Part shown: positions 34,803-42,646 of the stretch, piece after piece
How the letters are laid out: every line of letters starts with the position of its first letter
Numbering within the stretch: position 1 is the stretch's first letter
Assembly: GCA_902623185.1 (NCBI GenBank)
Contig: CACNSW010000014.1
Location: 1-42,646, forward strand
Source: an uncultured SAR116 cluster alpha proteobacterium
GTDB lineage: Bacteria; Pseudomonadota; Alphaproteobacteria; Puniceispirillales; Puniceispirillaceae
Reading direction: 5' to 3'
DNA: 42,646 nt
Translations under genes and position numbers: made by a program
The notes under the pieces: generated by a model
Databases searched by the model: none
The model's input: the letters and a program-made list of their open reading frames with translations, nothing else
Told to the model about the DNA's origin: nothing

Positions 34803-35558
34803 TTGGTAGAGGTTTTAGACACAAATCTGTTAATTGCGATCTTAATAGCGGTAACAGCTTCAACTCTGACTGCATATATAGGGTTTGGTGGAGCATTAAT
34901 AATGGTTCCACTTTATACTTTGCTGTTCGGGCCAATAGAGGCAATTTCTATCACCACCATTTGCTCCGTTCTGGGATTATCATATGTCGTTTTTAAATTA
35001 ATCAGTGAAGTTGATTGGTCAGAAATCTTACCACTCGGCATTGGAATTATAATCTCCAACTTTTTGGGTATTCAATTTTTAACCACAGCAGATGCGTCAA
35101 CAATTACCTTAGGGATTGGCATCTTCGTAGTAATTTCTGGCCTGACCTTATTGCTTAATTTCAAGTATCGTGGAAAACGCGGATTTGGGATGAATGCTGG
35201 TGTTGGGCTTGCATGCGGTGGCATCATGGGGTCATTTGGGGTTCCGTCTGGACCTCTTTTGGTTGTTTATTTTCTCGCGGCCCCGATGTCACAAATAAAA
35301 CAGAGGGCCCATATTCTTTTCCCTATTTGGCTAATGTGCTTTATGACATCCAGCACCCTGATTTTTGAGGGAATGGTTGAAAAAGAAACCTTTCTTCGTG
35401 CTTTCCTGATTATTCCAGGTTCACTTTTTGGTGCTTGGTTAGGTCTTTATATTTTCAGAAAAGCACCAGTTACTTGGTTTAAATCTGTTGCCAACTGGAT
35501 ATTGATCGCAATAGGTGCGTCATTACTGTTTGATTATTTTAAGACAGCGATCTTATAA
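34803..35558 (+). CDS. TauE/SafE-family sulfite/anion exporter-like protein
   Basis: 251 residues with about eight hydrophobic segments in two halves. TAYIGFGGALIMVPLYTLLF is the first-repeat signature and GLACGGIMGSFGVPSGPLLV the second; both are typical of TauE/SafE (formerly DUF81) carriers, which export sulfite or small organic anions. The start is TTG 34803; an ATG nearby (34787) is in another frame. The role in this context is unknown; export of an organic acid or sulfonate product of the neighbouring catabolic genes is possible. Confidence 0.85.
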   Translation: MVEVLDTNLLIAILIAVTASTLTAYIGFGGALIMVPLYTLLFGPIEAISITTICSVLGLSYVVFKLISEVDWSEILPLGIGIIISNFLGIQFLTTADASTITLGIGIFVVISGLTLLLNFKYRGKRGFGMNAGVGLACGGIMGSFGVPSGPLLVVYFLAAPMSQIKQRAHILFPIWLMCFMTSSTLIFEGMVEKETFLRAFLIIPGSLFGAWLGLYIFRKAPVTWFKSVANWILIAIGASLLFDYFKTAIL

Positions 35559-35624
35559 ACTATTTGCGAAGCTCTGCCAGCTTCGAGTTGGTTTATGATG
35601 CGCTTTTACATTGGTGCCAGAAGT

Positions 35625-36500
35625 TTAAGATTTTTCAAACTCATATCCTTCCACTCTTTGGTTAATCAATTTCAAGGAGGATTTGAAGAGGTCACTATTA
35701 GGATTGGCAAATTCCAAAACTATCGTAGCGTGATTTGTCGCATCAACCGGTAAAATTTCCACTTTTGAAGAATTGATCCTCCAAAGTTCAGCCTGGGAAA
35801 GACTTTGCCGTGCAAATTCGATCCCTTCATCCTTACCAAATGCGAACAAACTGTTACACCGACCCTTGGGTATAATAGAAGCGGAACCAAACGCTTCAGT
35901 CGTTTCATCATTCAAAAACCCAATATCATTCAAGAATGAGTTTTGAATAGGTTCAAGATCGTAAACCCCAGAAATACCGATGAAATTTGCATTCATTTCC
36001 AAAACCGCATGGGCGGCGAGATGTGCGCCCGCAGAATGCCCGCAAAGTGTCATGTTATTCGGGTCAATGTCAAATCCATCGGCATTTTTTGTCAGCCATT
36101 GCACTGCATCCTTTACATCTTCAACAATATCAGAAAGGCCTACGTTTGGAAGAAGTCTATAGTTGATGAGTGCTACAACGACCCCCAACGATAGGTATTC
36201 AGGTACTAGAAAGCTAAAGACTGATTTATCCAACATTCGCCAATATCCGCCGTGTATAAAAACCATAGCGGGTAATTTTTTTGTCTTTTGTTTATATGGC
36301 GGGAAAATATCAATTTTGTGACGATCATGCCACCCATAGGAGACGTCTGAATGGTAAGATAGTTGTTGCCTAACCTCAGCACTTTGAGCGGAAAAATCTT
36401 CTATGTGCTTCTCCCACTCAGGCAAACGCCCTCTCACAAAATAGTGGTAGTCAATTGAAGCCCGGTCGGTTGCGTCAGTATTTTTATCCATCCCTGACAC
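35625..36500 (-). CDS. Alpha/beta hydrolase, kynurenine formamidase-like
   Basis: About 291 residues. HGGYWRMLDK is the oxyanion-hole region of the hormone-sensitive-lipase/formamidase group, GHSAGAHLAAH supplies the nucleophile Ser, and NHATIV near the C-terminus supplies the His. The HGGYW motif occurs in bacterial arylformamidases and carboxylesterases. It is the last gene of the minus-strand catabolic run; GTG 36500 directly follows the alcohol dehydrogenase stop (TGAGTG), or ATG 36491 is used. It probably cleaves an ester or N-formyl bond in the pathway. Confidence 0.8.
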   Translation of the reverse strand: MSGMDKNTDATDRASIDYHYFVRGRLPEWEKHIEDFSAQSAEVRQQLSYHSDVSYGWHDRHKIDIFPPYKQKTKKLPAMVFIHGGYWRMLDKSVFSFLVPEYLSLGVVVALINYRLLPNVGLSDIVEDVKDAVQWLTKNADGFDIDPNNMTLCGHSAGAHLAAHAVLEMNANFIGISGVYDLEPIQNSFLNDIGFLNDETTEAFGSASIIPKGRCNSLFAFGKDEGIEFARQSLSQAELWRINSSKVEILPVDATNHATIVLEFANPNSDLFKSSLKLINQRVEGYEFEKS

Positions 36501-37652
36501 TCACTGGCTTAATGCTTGTTTGAAAAGTTCCAAATAACCTGCTGCGTCAATTTTTATAGGATTTGTTGCTGCAGTATTATCTGTCACAGCGTGCTCTGAC
36601 AACGAAGGTAGCATTTCAGAGCTTATCCCCATTTCTGAGAGATTGGATGGCATCCCAAGTTCCGCGTTAAGGTCAAGGAAATACCCGACTAGATCTTTAT
36701 CTTTTGGCACGCCTACAGCATTTTTAATCAACAATAATTTTTCCCCAAGAAAATCACTATTAAATTTTAATACTGTTGGTAACAGTACCGCGTTTAGAGT
36801 TCCGTGATGTAGTCTCAAATCCTCATCTTTACCACAGGCATGACTCATAGCATGAACTGCACCCAAGCCTTTTGAAAATGCCATTCCCCCTCTTGTTGAT
36901 ACACTTAACATGGTTGAGCGCGCATCAAGATCCTCGCCGTTTTTTACTGCTTTTAGCAGCGCACCATCACCCAGGGCGTCTTTTAATGCACTTGCTCCTA
37001 TTGCGTCTGCCGAGGCATTAATTCTAGGCGATGAAATCGCTTCAACGCAGTGTGTGATGGCATCCATACCAGTTGCTGCGGTGAGAAATGGCGGCAATCC
37101 AACAGTAAGTTCGGGATCTAAAATGGCAATGTCAGGAATTAGATTGGGGCTGAAAATTATTCGCTTCTCTCCAGAATCAAGAATAATAACAGCCGCACGA
37201 GATACTTCGCTGCCAGTTCCTGCTGTAGTTGGGATAGCTATTACTGGGGGCGTCTTTCCGATATGTTTAACGCCATTGTGATGAGTCGTGTATTTCCATA
37301 ACGGTCCCTCATGACTAACCGACAAAGATACAGCTTTGGCGAGATCAAGAGGAGAGCCGCCACCAAACCCGATTATTCCATCTGCGCCGCTGTCCCGATA
37401 TGCCTCAGAGGCGGCTCTAACAGACGCCTCGTTTGGATTTGCAGGGGTATCTAGGAAAACTCTATTATTACCAAGATTTGGCACTTGTTCTTTAAATTTT
37501 TCTAACAAGCCAGAATCGGCTATGCCTTGATCCGTGACTACAAACGGTTTTGTTACACCAAGTCCCTCTAGCTGAGCCGAAACCTCAGATACCGAGCCAT
37601 TACCAAAGATTGTGTTTCCATTGTTAGCAATTGAAAGCGTGCCGATACTCAT
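36501..37652 (-). CDS. Iron-containing alcohol dehydrogenase
   Basis: 383 residues of the group III (Fe-type) ADH family. GFGGGSPLDLAKA (95-107) binds NAD(P); PTTAGTGSEVS follows. The metal ligands expected by comparison with FucO are Asp197 and His201 (GMDAITHCVEA), His267 and His283 (VHAMSH and HHGT). It interconverts an alcohol and an aldehyde or ketone. CGAGGAGAG precedes the ATG. It lies between the ferredoxin reductase gene and the hydrolase gene; with the aldehyde dehydrogenase upstream it could process an alcohol to an acid. Confidence 0.92.
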   Translation of the reverse strand: MSIGTLSIANNGNTIFGNGSVSEVSAQLEGLGVTKPFVVTDQGIADSGLLEKFKEQVPNLGNNRVFLDTPANPNEASVRAASEAYRDSGADGIIGFGGGSPLDLAKAVSLSVSHEGPLWKYTTHHNGVKHIGKTPPVIAIPTTAGTGSEVSRAAVIILDSGEKRIIFSPNLIPDIAILDPELTVGLPPFLTAATGMDAITHCVEAISSPRINASADAIGASALKDALGDGALLKAVKNGEDLDARSTMLSVSTRGGMAFSKGLGAVHAMSHACGKDEDLRLHHGTLNAVLLPTVLKFNSDFLGEKLLLIKNAVGVPKDKDLVGYFLDLNAELGMPSNLSEMGISSEMLPSLSEHAVTDNTAATNPIKIDAAGYLELFKQALSQ

Positions 37653-37822
37653 TTTTCTCTCCTCGGTTTAGTGTATGTGCTGTCGTTTCGGTTGCTTTGA
37701 ACCAGATTAGTGAAGGCACCCTGAGTCACTATCTCTTCAGTTGTTTAACGCTAGCACAAAAATTATTTCGTACGCTTTAGGTTGACACTAGAGTTTTAAA
37801 CTTGCCGACACCAAAAGAAATT

Positions 37823-39082
37823 TTAAGTCGGATTTGCTTTTGTATGAAATCTTTTATAGATAGTTTTAAGATCAGTAGATAGATCCATTATTTCACAGCT
37901 TGTAGGAGACAGTTCGTCAGATAAAAATCTCTTTCCAATTGCGAACGATGAAGGATCTGAAAAAGCCTCCACAGACCTAAGTTTTTCATCAACAAAACTC
38001 CAGACCGAAAACCCATCGCCTCTTTTTCCAGGTCTAAAAACCATTTTCTTATTAGCGTCAGTTATTGGGACTAATCCCGCAATTTGTAGTGTTTTATCGT
38101 ATTGATCAGACCAAAACCATGGCACTCCTCTAGGCTGTTTGACTTCTTTCATGATATATGAAGCAGCCTCCTTTCCATCTTCCTGCGCATTATCAACAGA
38201 TTCGATTCTTTTTTCTGTCCCAACCCTCTTAGCGACGTCACCTATAGCTAAAATATGGTGATCAGATGTTACGAAATTTTCATTTACACAAATAGAATTT
38301 TTATCATTTTCATTTTTAGCTAAAGAGGATTTGGACGCCAAAATACTATCAGGACTGACCCCAATACCAGTTATGATCATTTCTGCAATTTCATGACCGC
38401 CAGTTTGAAGTAGCACTCGAAATTCATTCTTGAGATTATCAATCCTGACTACCGAATTGCTAAACCTAAATTTGACCCCTTTTCTCTCATGAATTTCAAC
38501 TAATTTTTCAGCTATAGCAGAGCTTGAAATTTTTGCCAAAGGCCTATCCTCGGTTTCCACCACTGTCACTTTGACGCCCCTTTCGGTTAAAGACGCTGCA
38601 ACTTCCAGTCCAATGTAACCACATCCAATGATTAATGCGCTTTTCAAGGTTGAAGCGGCTCGACTAATTTCTTTTGCATCTTTTGAGTTTCGGAGGGTAA
38701 ACGATTGGGGATGTTTTCGTGTAATTCCCAATTCTATTGGAATAGCACCGGTAGCAATGACAAGTGTCGTGTATGAGATTGTATTTTTGTTTGAAAGATT
38801 TATTTTCCGATTAATCCTATCAATGGACATGACTGTTATGCCAGTTTTAAGATCTATATTATTTTCAACGTACCAGTTTTCTGGCTTTAACAAGGGCACA
38901 GAATAATCCTCACTGGTTCCATTAACGATAGCACCTTTGGATAAGGGAGGTTTTTCTGTTGGAAAGCCTTTCTGGCCATCCACAACTGTCAAAGTTCCTT
39001 TGAAACCCTTTGTTCGCAATGCCTCCGCACAACTAATACCCGCGTGACCCGCACCAATGATAACAATATCTTTTTCCAACAT
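37823..39082 (-). CDS. FAD-dependent ferredoxin reductase
   Basis: About 419 residues. The FAD Rossmann motif is IVIIGAGHAG near the start, PTEKPPLSKG is the family signature loop, and IIGCGYIGLEVAASL is the NAD(P)H motif. HHILAIGDVA contacts FAD. The C-terminal reductase domain contains VPWFWSDQYDKTLQIAGL, typical of ferredoxin/rubredoxin reductases of Rieske oxygenase systems. AAAGGGGGGCG precedes ATG 39082. It is likely to pass electrons from NAD(P)H to the Rieske ferredoxin encoded upstream. Confidence 0.88.
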   Translation of the reverse strand: MLEKDIVIIGAGHAGISCAEALRTKGFKGTLTVVDGQKGFPTEKPPLSKGAIVNGTSEDYSVPLLKPENWYVENNIDLKTGITVMSIDRINRKINLSNKNTISYTTLVIATGAIPIELGITRKHPQSFTLRNSKDAKEISRAASTLKSALIIGCGYIGLEVAASLTERGVKVTVVETEDRPLAKISSSAIAEKLVEIHERKGVKFRFSNSVVRIDNLKNEFRVLLQTGGHEIAEMIITGIGVSPDSILASKSSLAKNENDKNSICVNENFVTSDHHILAIGDVAKRVGTEKRIESVDNAQEDGKEAASYIMKEVKQPRGVPWFWSDQYDKTLQIAGLVPITDANKKMVFRPGKRGDGFSVWSFVDEKLRSVEAFSDPSSFAIGKRFLSDELSPTSCEIMDLSTDLKTIYKRFHTKANPT

Positions 39083-39105
39083 CGCCCCCCTTTGCTCCAC
39101 TTTAT

Positions 39106-39153
39106 CTCAAGCACCCACAAATAAGGGTCCCTCCTCACCCATGCTGGCTTGAG
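39106..39153. repeat. Inverted repeat CTCAAGC/GCTTGAG between TPR and ferredoxin reductase genes
   Basis: Two perfect 7-base arms, 39106-39112 and 39147-39153, are separated by 34 bases in the 129-base gap. On the minus strand the loop contains GGGTGAGGAGGGACCC. It may fold into an mRNA hairpin between two genes of the operon. Confidence 0.4.
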
Positions 39154-39211
39154 TGGAAACAGATCATTTTGGAATTAACCAAAGCTGCCATTGAAATTTT
39201 TGAGAAAGATG

Positions 39212-40576
39212 TTAGGCATTCAATCCAACTGCAGGTTGAGAAAGATTAAGTGAAGCGTTCACGTGATCGAGCTTCTTTTGAGTGCTAAAACTATTTTTGT
39301 GTCTGGCACTCCTTTCCACTAACAAAGCGCGCGCCGTTTTGTAATCTTCCATACAAACCGCCGATTCAATAAGGAGTAAGTTGAAAACATCGCGTTGGGC
39401 ATGGCTACCACCAATAGGCTGATAGTCATATCTTAGCGGCCATAGCAGATCTCTAGCTGTCTTATAATCCTGACGGAAAAAAGCATCAACGGCCATGCAA
39501 ATTGGAACGGCTAACTCACTCGCAACCCTGCCTTCTCGTTTTTTCAAATTTTCACTTGCGAAGGTGCTTAACGACGAAATTTGCTTTTCAATTTGAGCTG
39601 AGTTGCCGACACTACCAAATGCCATGGTGTAATGAGGTTCTGTAAAAAGTAGCACATGGTCACCAATTCTTTCCTGGGCTGCCTCAGATAAAGATAACCA
39701 GCGTTTTCCAACATCAACTCCAGCAAATTCAAGTCTGATCAAAATTGAAGCAGCATTTTGGATGTCTAAATAGAAGTTGGATGTATCTGGCCATATCGAA
39801 GAATCGTACAAATCAAGCACTTTATCATAATGCCCCTTCTCATATGCAAAAAGTGCTGTGTGCCACCAAAGGTGCTCTCTAAAAGGGTTCCGATCCTGCC
39901 ACATATCAACCGGTTGATTTAGCCATTCTATTCCTGCATCAAGGTTACTTTGCATCTCATAGACGTGAGCGACAGCATGGATAGCCCATAGATCATTTGG
40001 GTCCATTTCCACCGCAAGTCGGCCAATCTTCTCAGCTTCTTGATATTGCCCCATTTCTTCCAAGGCGAAAGATTCCATGCCTATCAAAGTTGGATACCCT
40101 TCCATATTCTTATCCCACTTGGGCTTTACGCGCGCTATCACGTCTCTCATATGATCCGGTCTGCCAAGCCAAAAAAGACTGAAATGCTGTAGCTTGATCG
40201 CTAATAAATCCTGCGGGTCATCGATTATTATATCATCCCAATGGTTGCAAGCATCCGTGCTGTTACCTCCTATCCAAGCCCTTAAAGCCTTCAAATGACC
40301 CTTTTCATTTTCTGTTAATCCCTCCGGGCAATCTGCCGCTCGGTTAGCAGCCTTTGTTGCTGCAGGTATAGTTCCTTGGGTTCCCATGGAGGTCAGGAGA
40401 TATCCTTTCAATATGTGAGCCATTGCAAAGTCCGGTGAGTCCTCACAAAGCTTCTTCAACTTTGGAAAAGTACTCAGTCTGTATGCAAAATAGTCAGCAA
40501 TGATATTTTTTAGAACCTTATGGTCTTCTGGGGTGGCACCACTCCAATGTACTTCACGTTGCGCAAATTTTGTCAC
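39212..40576 (-). CDS. TTC38-like tetratricopeptide repeat protein
   Basis: 454 residues, all-helical. ALEEMGQYQEAEKIGRLAVE followed by MDPNDLWAIHAVAHVYEMQ and HLWWHTALFAYEKGHYDKVL match the TTC38 family, which has divergent TPR repeats and several conserved His and Trp residues (HAVAHV, WWH). GTG 40576 has GGAG six bases upstream. In bacteria such genes often accompany oxidoreductases, but the molecular function is unknown. Here it lies between aldehyde dehydrogenase and ferredoxin reductase in a catabolic run; the conserved His-rich helices could suggest ligand or metal binding or an enzyme activity (inference). Confidence 0.8.
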   Translation of the reverse strand: MTKFAQREVHWSGATPEDHKVLKNIIADYFAYRLSTFPKLKKLCEDSPDFAMAHILKGYLLTSMGTQGTIPAATKAANRAADCPEGLTENEKGHLKALRAWIGGNSTDACNHWDDIIIDDPQDLLAIKLQHFSLFWLGRPDHMRDVIARVKPKWDKNMEGYPTLIGMESFALEEMGQYQEAEKIGRLAVEMDPNDLWAIHAVAHVYEMQSNLDAGIEWLNQPVDMWQDRNPFREHLWWHTALFAYEKGHYDKVLDLYDSSIWPDTSNFYLDIQNAASILIRLEFAGVDVGKRWLSLSEAAQERIGDHVLLFTEPHYTMAFGSVGNSAQIEKQISSLSTFASENLKKREGRVASELAVPICMAVDAFFRQDYKTARDLLWPLRYDYQPIGGSHAQRDVFNLLLIESAVCMEDYKTARALLVERSARHKNSFSTQKKLDHVNASLNLSQPAVGLNA

Positions 40577-40620
40577 AATAATCTCCTTCGGCTAGGCGGG
40601 GGTTAGATGGATGGAATACT

Positions 40621-42057
40621 TCATCCATAAGTCTCGCTTGAGTATCGAGTGGCAAGAAAAACTTCGAGGCCCTCAATTCCACCCTCATAGCCATACCCAC
40701 TAAATTTCAATCCACCAAAAGGCGTCTCTACCGAATGCACATGAAGGGAATTAATCGCTAGCATACCAGTCTCGATTTCCTGCTTCAGCACACCTGCCGT
40801 CTTTGCACTTCCAGTAAAGGCATATGCGGCTAATCCAAATGGCAAGCTATTTGCTCGTTCAACAACTTCGTCAAGCGAGGTGAATCGTGCAGTCGGCGCA
40901 ATTGGGCCAAAAGGCTCCTCTATCATAACCTTTGCTGTGTCGGGGACCTCTTGCAACAAAGTTGGAGCAAAGAATGATCCTTCCCTCTGAATCGGTTCAC
41001 CACCAACCAGCAGTTCAGCGCCCTTGGAAATGGCGTCTGAGATAAATCCATCCATGACATTGATCCGGCGCTCGGCCACCAGCGGACCCATACTCATCTG
41101 CTCGTCCAGTCCATTACCCACTTTCATGTCCTCAACATGTTCCTTAAAAAGCTTCAGGAATTTGTCATGGATGTTTTCCTGAACGAAAAAACGCGTAGGA
41201 GAGATACAAACTTGACCTGCGTTGCGGAACTTACCCGCCACACAAAGTTTTGCCGCCGTTTCGATGTCACAATCTTCAAAGATCATCACAGGGGAGTGAC
41301 CACCAAGCTCCATGGTACAGCGGATCATGTTCTTCGCTGCCAACTGCTGGAGATGAATGCCAACTGGCACACTGCCGGTGAAGCTCAACTTGCGAGGTAT
41401 AGTTGATGACAGAAGATGTTCTGAGACTTGTGGTGGAACTCCAAAAACAATGTTAAGCACACCTGCTGGGAGGCCAGCGTCTTTGAGAGCTCTGCCAATC
41501 GCAATGGCTGTCGCCGGTGTTTCCTCACTTGGCTTAATGGTTATGGAGCATCCAGCAGCCAACGCGCCTGCAACTTTGCGCATGACATTTACTGCAGGAA
41601 AATTCCAAGCAACGAATGCCACCACGGGTCCCACCGGCTGTTTGCGAGCCTCATGCTGCATATTTGGAAGACGCGAAGGAATTATCCTGCCGTAAACCCT
41701 CTTACCTTCCTCGCCGTACCAGCGCAGTAAGTCGATGGCGACGCGTAGCTCTATACGTGCCTCAGCTATGGGTTTGCCCATTTCACGCGTTAAGTTGGCA
41801 CTAATAGTTTCAAAACTATCCTCAAGCTGGCAAGCAGCTTTTTCCAGCACTGACTGTCGTTCGTGCGGCGTTTTCTTGCGCCAGATATTAAATCCCTCGA
41901 GACTACTTTGGAGTGCCATATCCAGATCAGCAGGGCTGGCATGGGGCAGCGTGCCGATAATGCTACCATCGGCGGGGCAAAAAACTGGCTCGGTATTGCC
42001 TGAACTTCCATCGGTCCAATCGCCACCGATAAGCATCTTCAGCTCTGGATATGACAT
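40621..42057 (-). CDS. NAD(P)-dependent aldehyde dehydrogenase
   Basis: About 478 residues with the full ALDH fold: VAWNFPAVN (cofactor), KPSEETPATA, LSFTGSVPVG, MELGGHSP (catalytic Glu near 250) and GQVCISP (catalytic Cys near 284), and EEPFGPIAP near the C-terminus. The closest type by pattern is the succinate-semialdehyde/alpha-ketoglutaric-semialdehyde group, but the substrate is uncertain. GGGAG before ATG 42057 fixes the start; a longer frame begins at 42069. It oxidises an aldehyde to a carboxylate in the pathway encoded by this run. Confidence 0.9.
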   Translation of the reverse strand: MSYPELKMLIGGDWTDGSSGNTEPVFCPADGSIIGTLPHASPADLDMALQSSLEGFNIWRKKTPHERQSVLEKAACQLEDSFETISANLTREMGKPIAEARIELRVAIDLLRWYGEEGKRVYGRIIPSRLPNMQHEARKQPVGPVVAFVAWNFPAVNVMRKVAGALAAGCSITIKPSEETPATAIAIGRALKDAGLPAGVLNIVFGVPPQVSEHLLSSTIPRKLSFTGSVPVGIHLQQLAAKNMIRCTMELGGHSPVMIFEDCDIETAAKLCVAGKFRNAGQVCISPTRFFVQENIHDKFLKLFKEHVEDMKVGNGLDEQMSMGPLVAERRINVMDGFISDAISKGAELLVGGEPIQREGSFFAPTLLQEVPDTAKVMIEEPFGPIAPTARFTSLDEVVERANSLPFGLAAYAFTGSAKTAGVLKQEIETGMLAINSLHVHSVETPFGGLKFSGYGYEGGIEGLEVFLATRYSSETYG

Positions 42058-42172
42058 TAACTCTCCCAATAGACTTTTTGCACTATACTCACCAATGAAA
42101 AGTTTAACAGGAACATCACATCTAGCGAACTAAAAATCATCGGGCACGTTGATTTTTCAAAAGTCATTGAGG

Positions 42173-42487
42173 TTAGCCAACTTTCACAAAAACTTTGCCG
42201 TTTTCAACTTTCACCTCAAAAGTCTCAATTGGGATCGACGCAGGCGCGCTCAGTGCCTTGCCTGTCTTAATGCAAAAGCGGCCCTGGTGGAGTGGACATT
42301 CAATCACGTCTCCAACAACGATGCCGTCTGATAGGAAGGCATTCCCATGCGTACATTTATCCACAGAAGCATAAAACCGACCGTTATTTCGGTAAATCGC
42401 TACCTCTTTACCTTCGATCTCAATTGGCGCGACATCTTCTTCGTCAATTTCGTCGGCGTCGATCGCAAACAACCAATCATTTGCCAT
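42173..42487 (-). CDS. Rieske-type [2Fe-2S] ferredoxin
   Basis: About 104 residues. The cluster ligands are Cys45 and His47 (KCTHGNA) and Cys64 and His67 (ECPLHQGRF), with the ligand spacing of oxygenase-type Rieske ferredoxins. It is soluble and small, so it is an electron carrier between a reductase and a terminal oxygenase, not a membrane subunit. ATG 42487 has AGGT upstream; a TTG just before it is less likely. It starts 11 bases after the stop of the partial gene upstream, and is probably co-transcribed with it. Confidence 0.9.
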   Translation of the reverse strand: MANDWLFAIDADEIDEEDVAPIEIEGKEVAIYRNNGRFYASVDKCTHGNAFLSDGIVVGDVIECPLHQGRFCIKTGKALSAPASIPIETFEVKVENGKVFVKVG

Positions 42488-42498
42488 CAAAATTTGAC

Positions 42499-42646
42499 CT
42501 AATCTTGCACGACTGACTCATGGGGTTTCTTCCGCCAAAGTCCGCTCATATGCTTTGTTAAAACCTCCCATTGCACCCCAATATATCCTTTATCCACAGT
42601 GTTAAGTTCGTGCCCCACCTCTTCGTGGAGTCCTTTTAGATTGTGG
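42499..42646 (-). CDS. C-terminal end of an unidentified protein, 5' end outside window
   Basis: An open frame enters from the right edge and ends at TAG 42499-42501. The visible 48 residues include HEEVGHELNTVDKGYIGVQW and EVLTKHMSGLWRKKPHESVV. This is too little to identify the family. Because the next genes are a Rieske ferredoxin and, further on, its reductase, it is likely to be the terminal oxygenase or another component of that system (inference from context only). Confidence 0.6.
   Translation of the reverse strand, partial: HNLKGLHEEVGHELNTVDKGYIGVQWEVLTKHMSGLWRKKPHESVVQD

Overview
The window looks like a free-living marine alphaproteobacterium, possibly of the SAR116 (Puniceispirillales) type. 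This is inferred from the gene families only: polyamine-type ABC transport with an amine oxidase, ADP-forming acyl-CoA ligase, Rieske-type catabolism, AEC, EamA and TauE carriers, and an AT-leaning sequence with compact operons. No rRNA, tRNA, CRISPR array or insertion sequence was recognised.

Layout. 1-5.6 kb: the start of an AEC carrier runs off the left edge. Next come an EamA transporter broken by a frameshift and a stop codon, a luciferase-like monooxygenase with an alpha/beta hydrolase, an unknown protein, a decayed SAM methyltransferase and a small unknown gene. 5.8-14.4 kb: a crotonase-family hydratase and a divergent ADP-forming acyl-CoA ligase, then a Pot-type ABC importer (binding protein, ATPase, two permeases) and a divergent FAD amine oxidase. 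This is probably uptake and breakdown of an amine or polyamine-like compound. 14.4-19.5 kb: a gene-poor stretch holding a few tiny orphan genes, two small membrane proteins among them, plus fragments that look like decayed coding sequence. 19.5-27.8 kb: a 2OG-Fe(II) oxygenase, an ABC exporter, a BT1-like carrier, NudC, a cupin-type protein and three small unknown genes.

28.2-34.0 kb: a tightly coupled minus-strand operon encodes an iron-sulfur subunit, two membrane anchors and a flavoprotein of the succinate dehydrogenase/fumarate reductase family, followed by both subunits of a class I fumarase-type hydratase. A divergent LysR regulator sits upstream, with a candidate operator between them. 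The flavoprotein keeps the dicarboxylate-binding residues but has Cys where canonical SdhA has the FAD-linking His. The block is also more GC-rich than its surroundings. It therefore looks like an acquired alternative dicarboxylate oxidation and hydration module, and it is the most interesting system in the window.

34.2-42.6 kb: a YdhR-like small protein and a TauE-type carrier precede a long minus-strand gene run. In transcription order this run is the C-terminal end of an unidentified protein (possibly the oxygenase), a Rieske ferredoxin, an aldehyde dehydrogenase, a TTC38-like TPR protein, a ferredoxin reductase, an iron-type alcohol dehydrogenase and a kynurenine-formamidase-like hydrolase. 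It is plausibly one catabolic pathway built on a Rieske oxygenase, with the oxygenase lying mostly outside the window.
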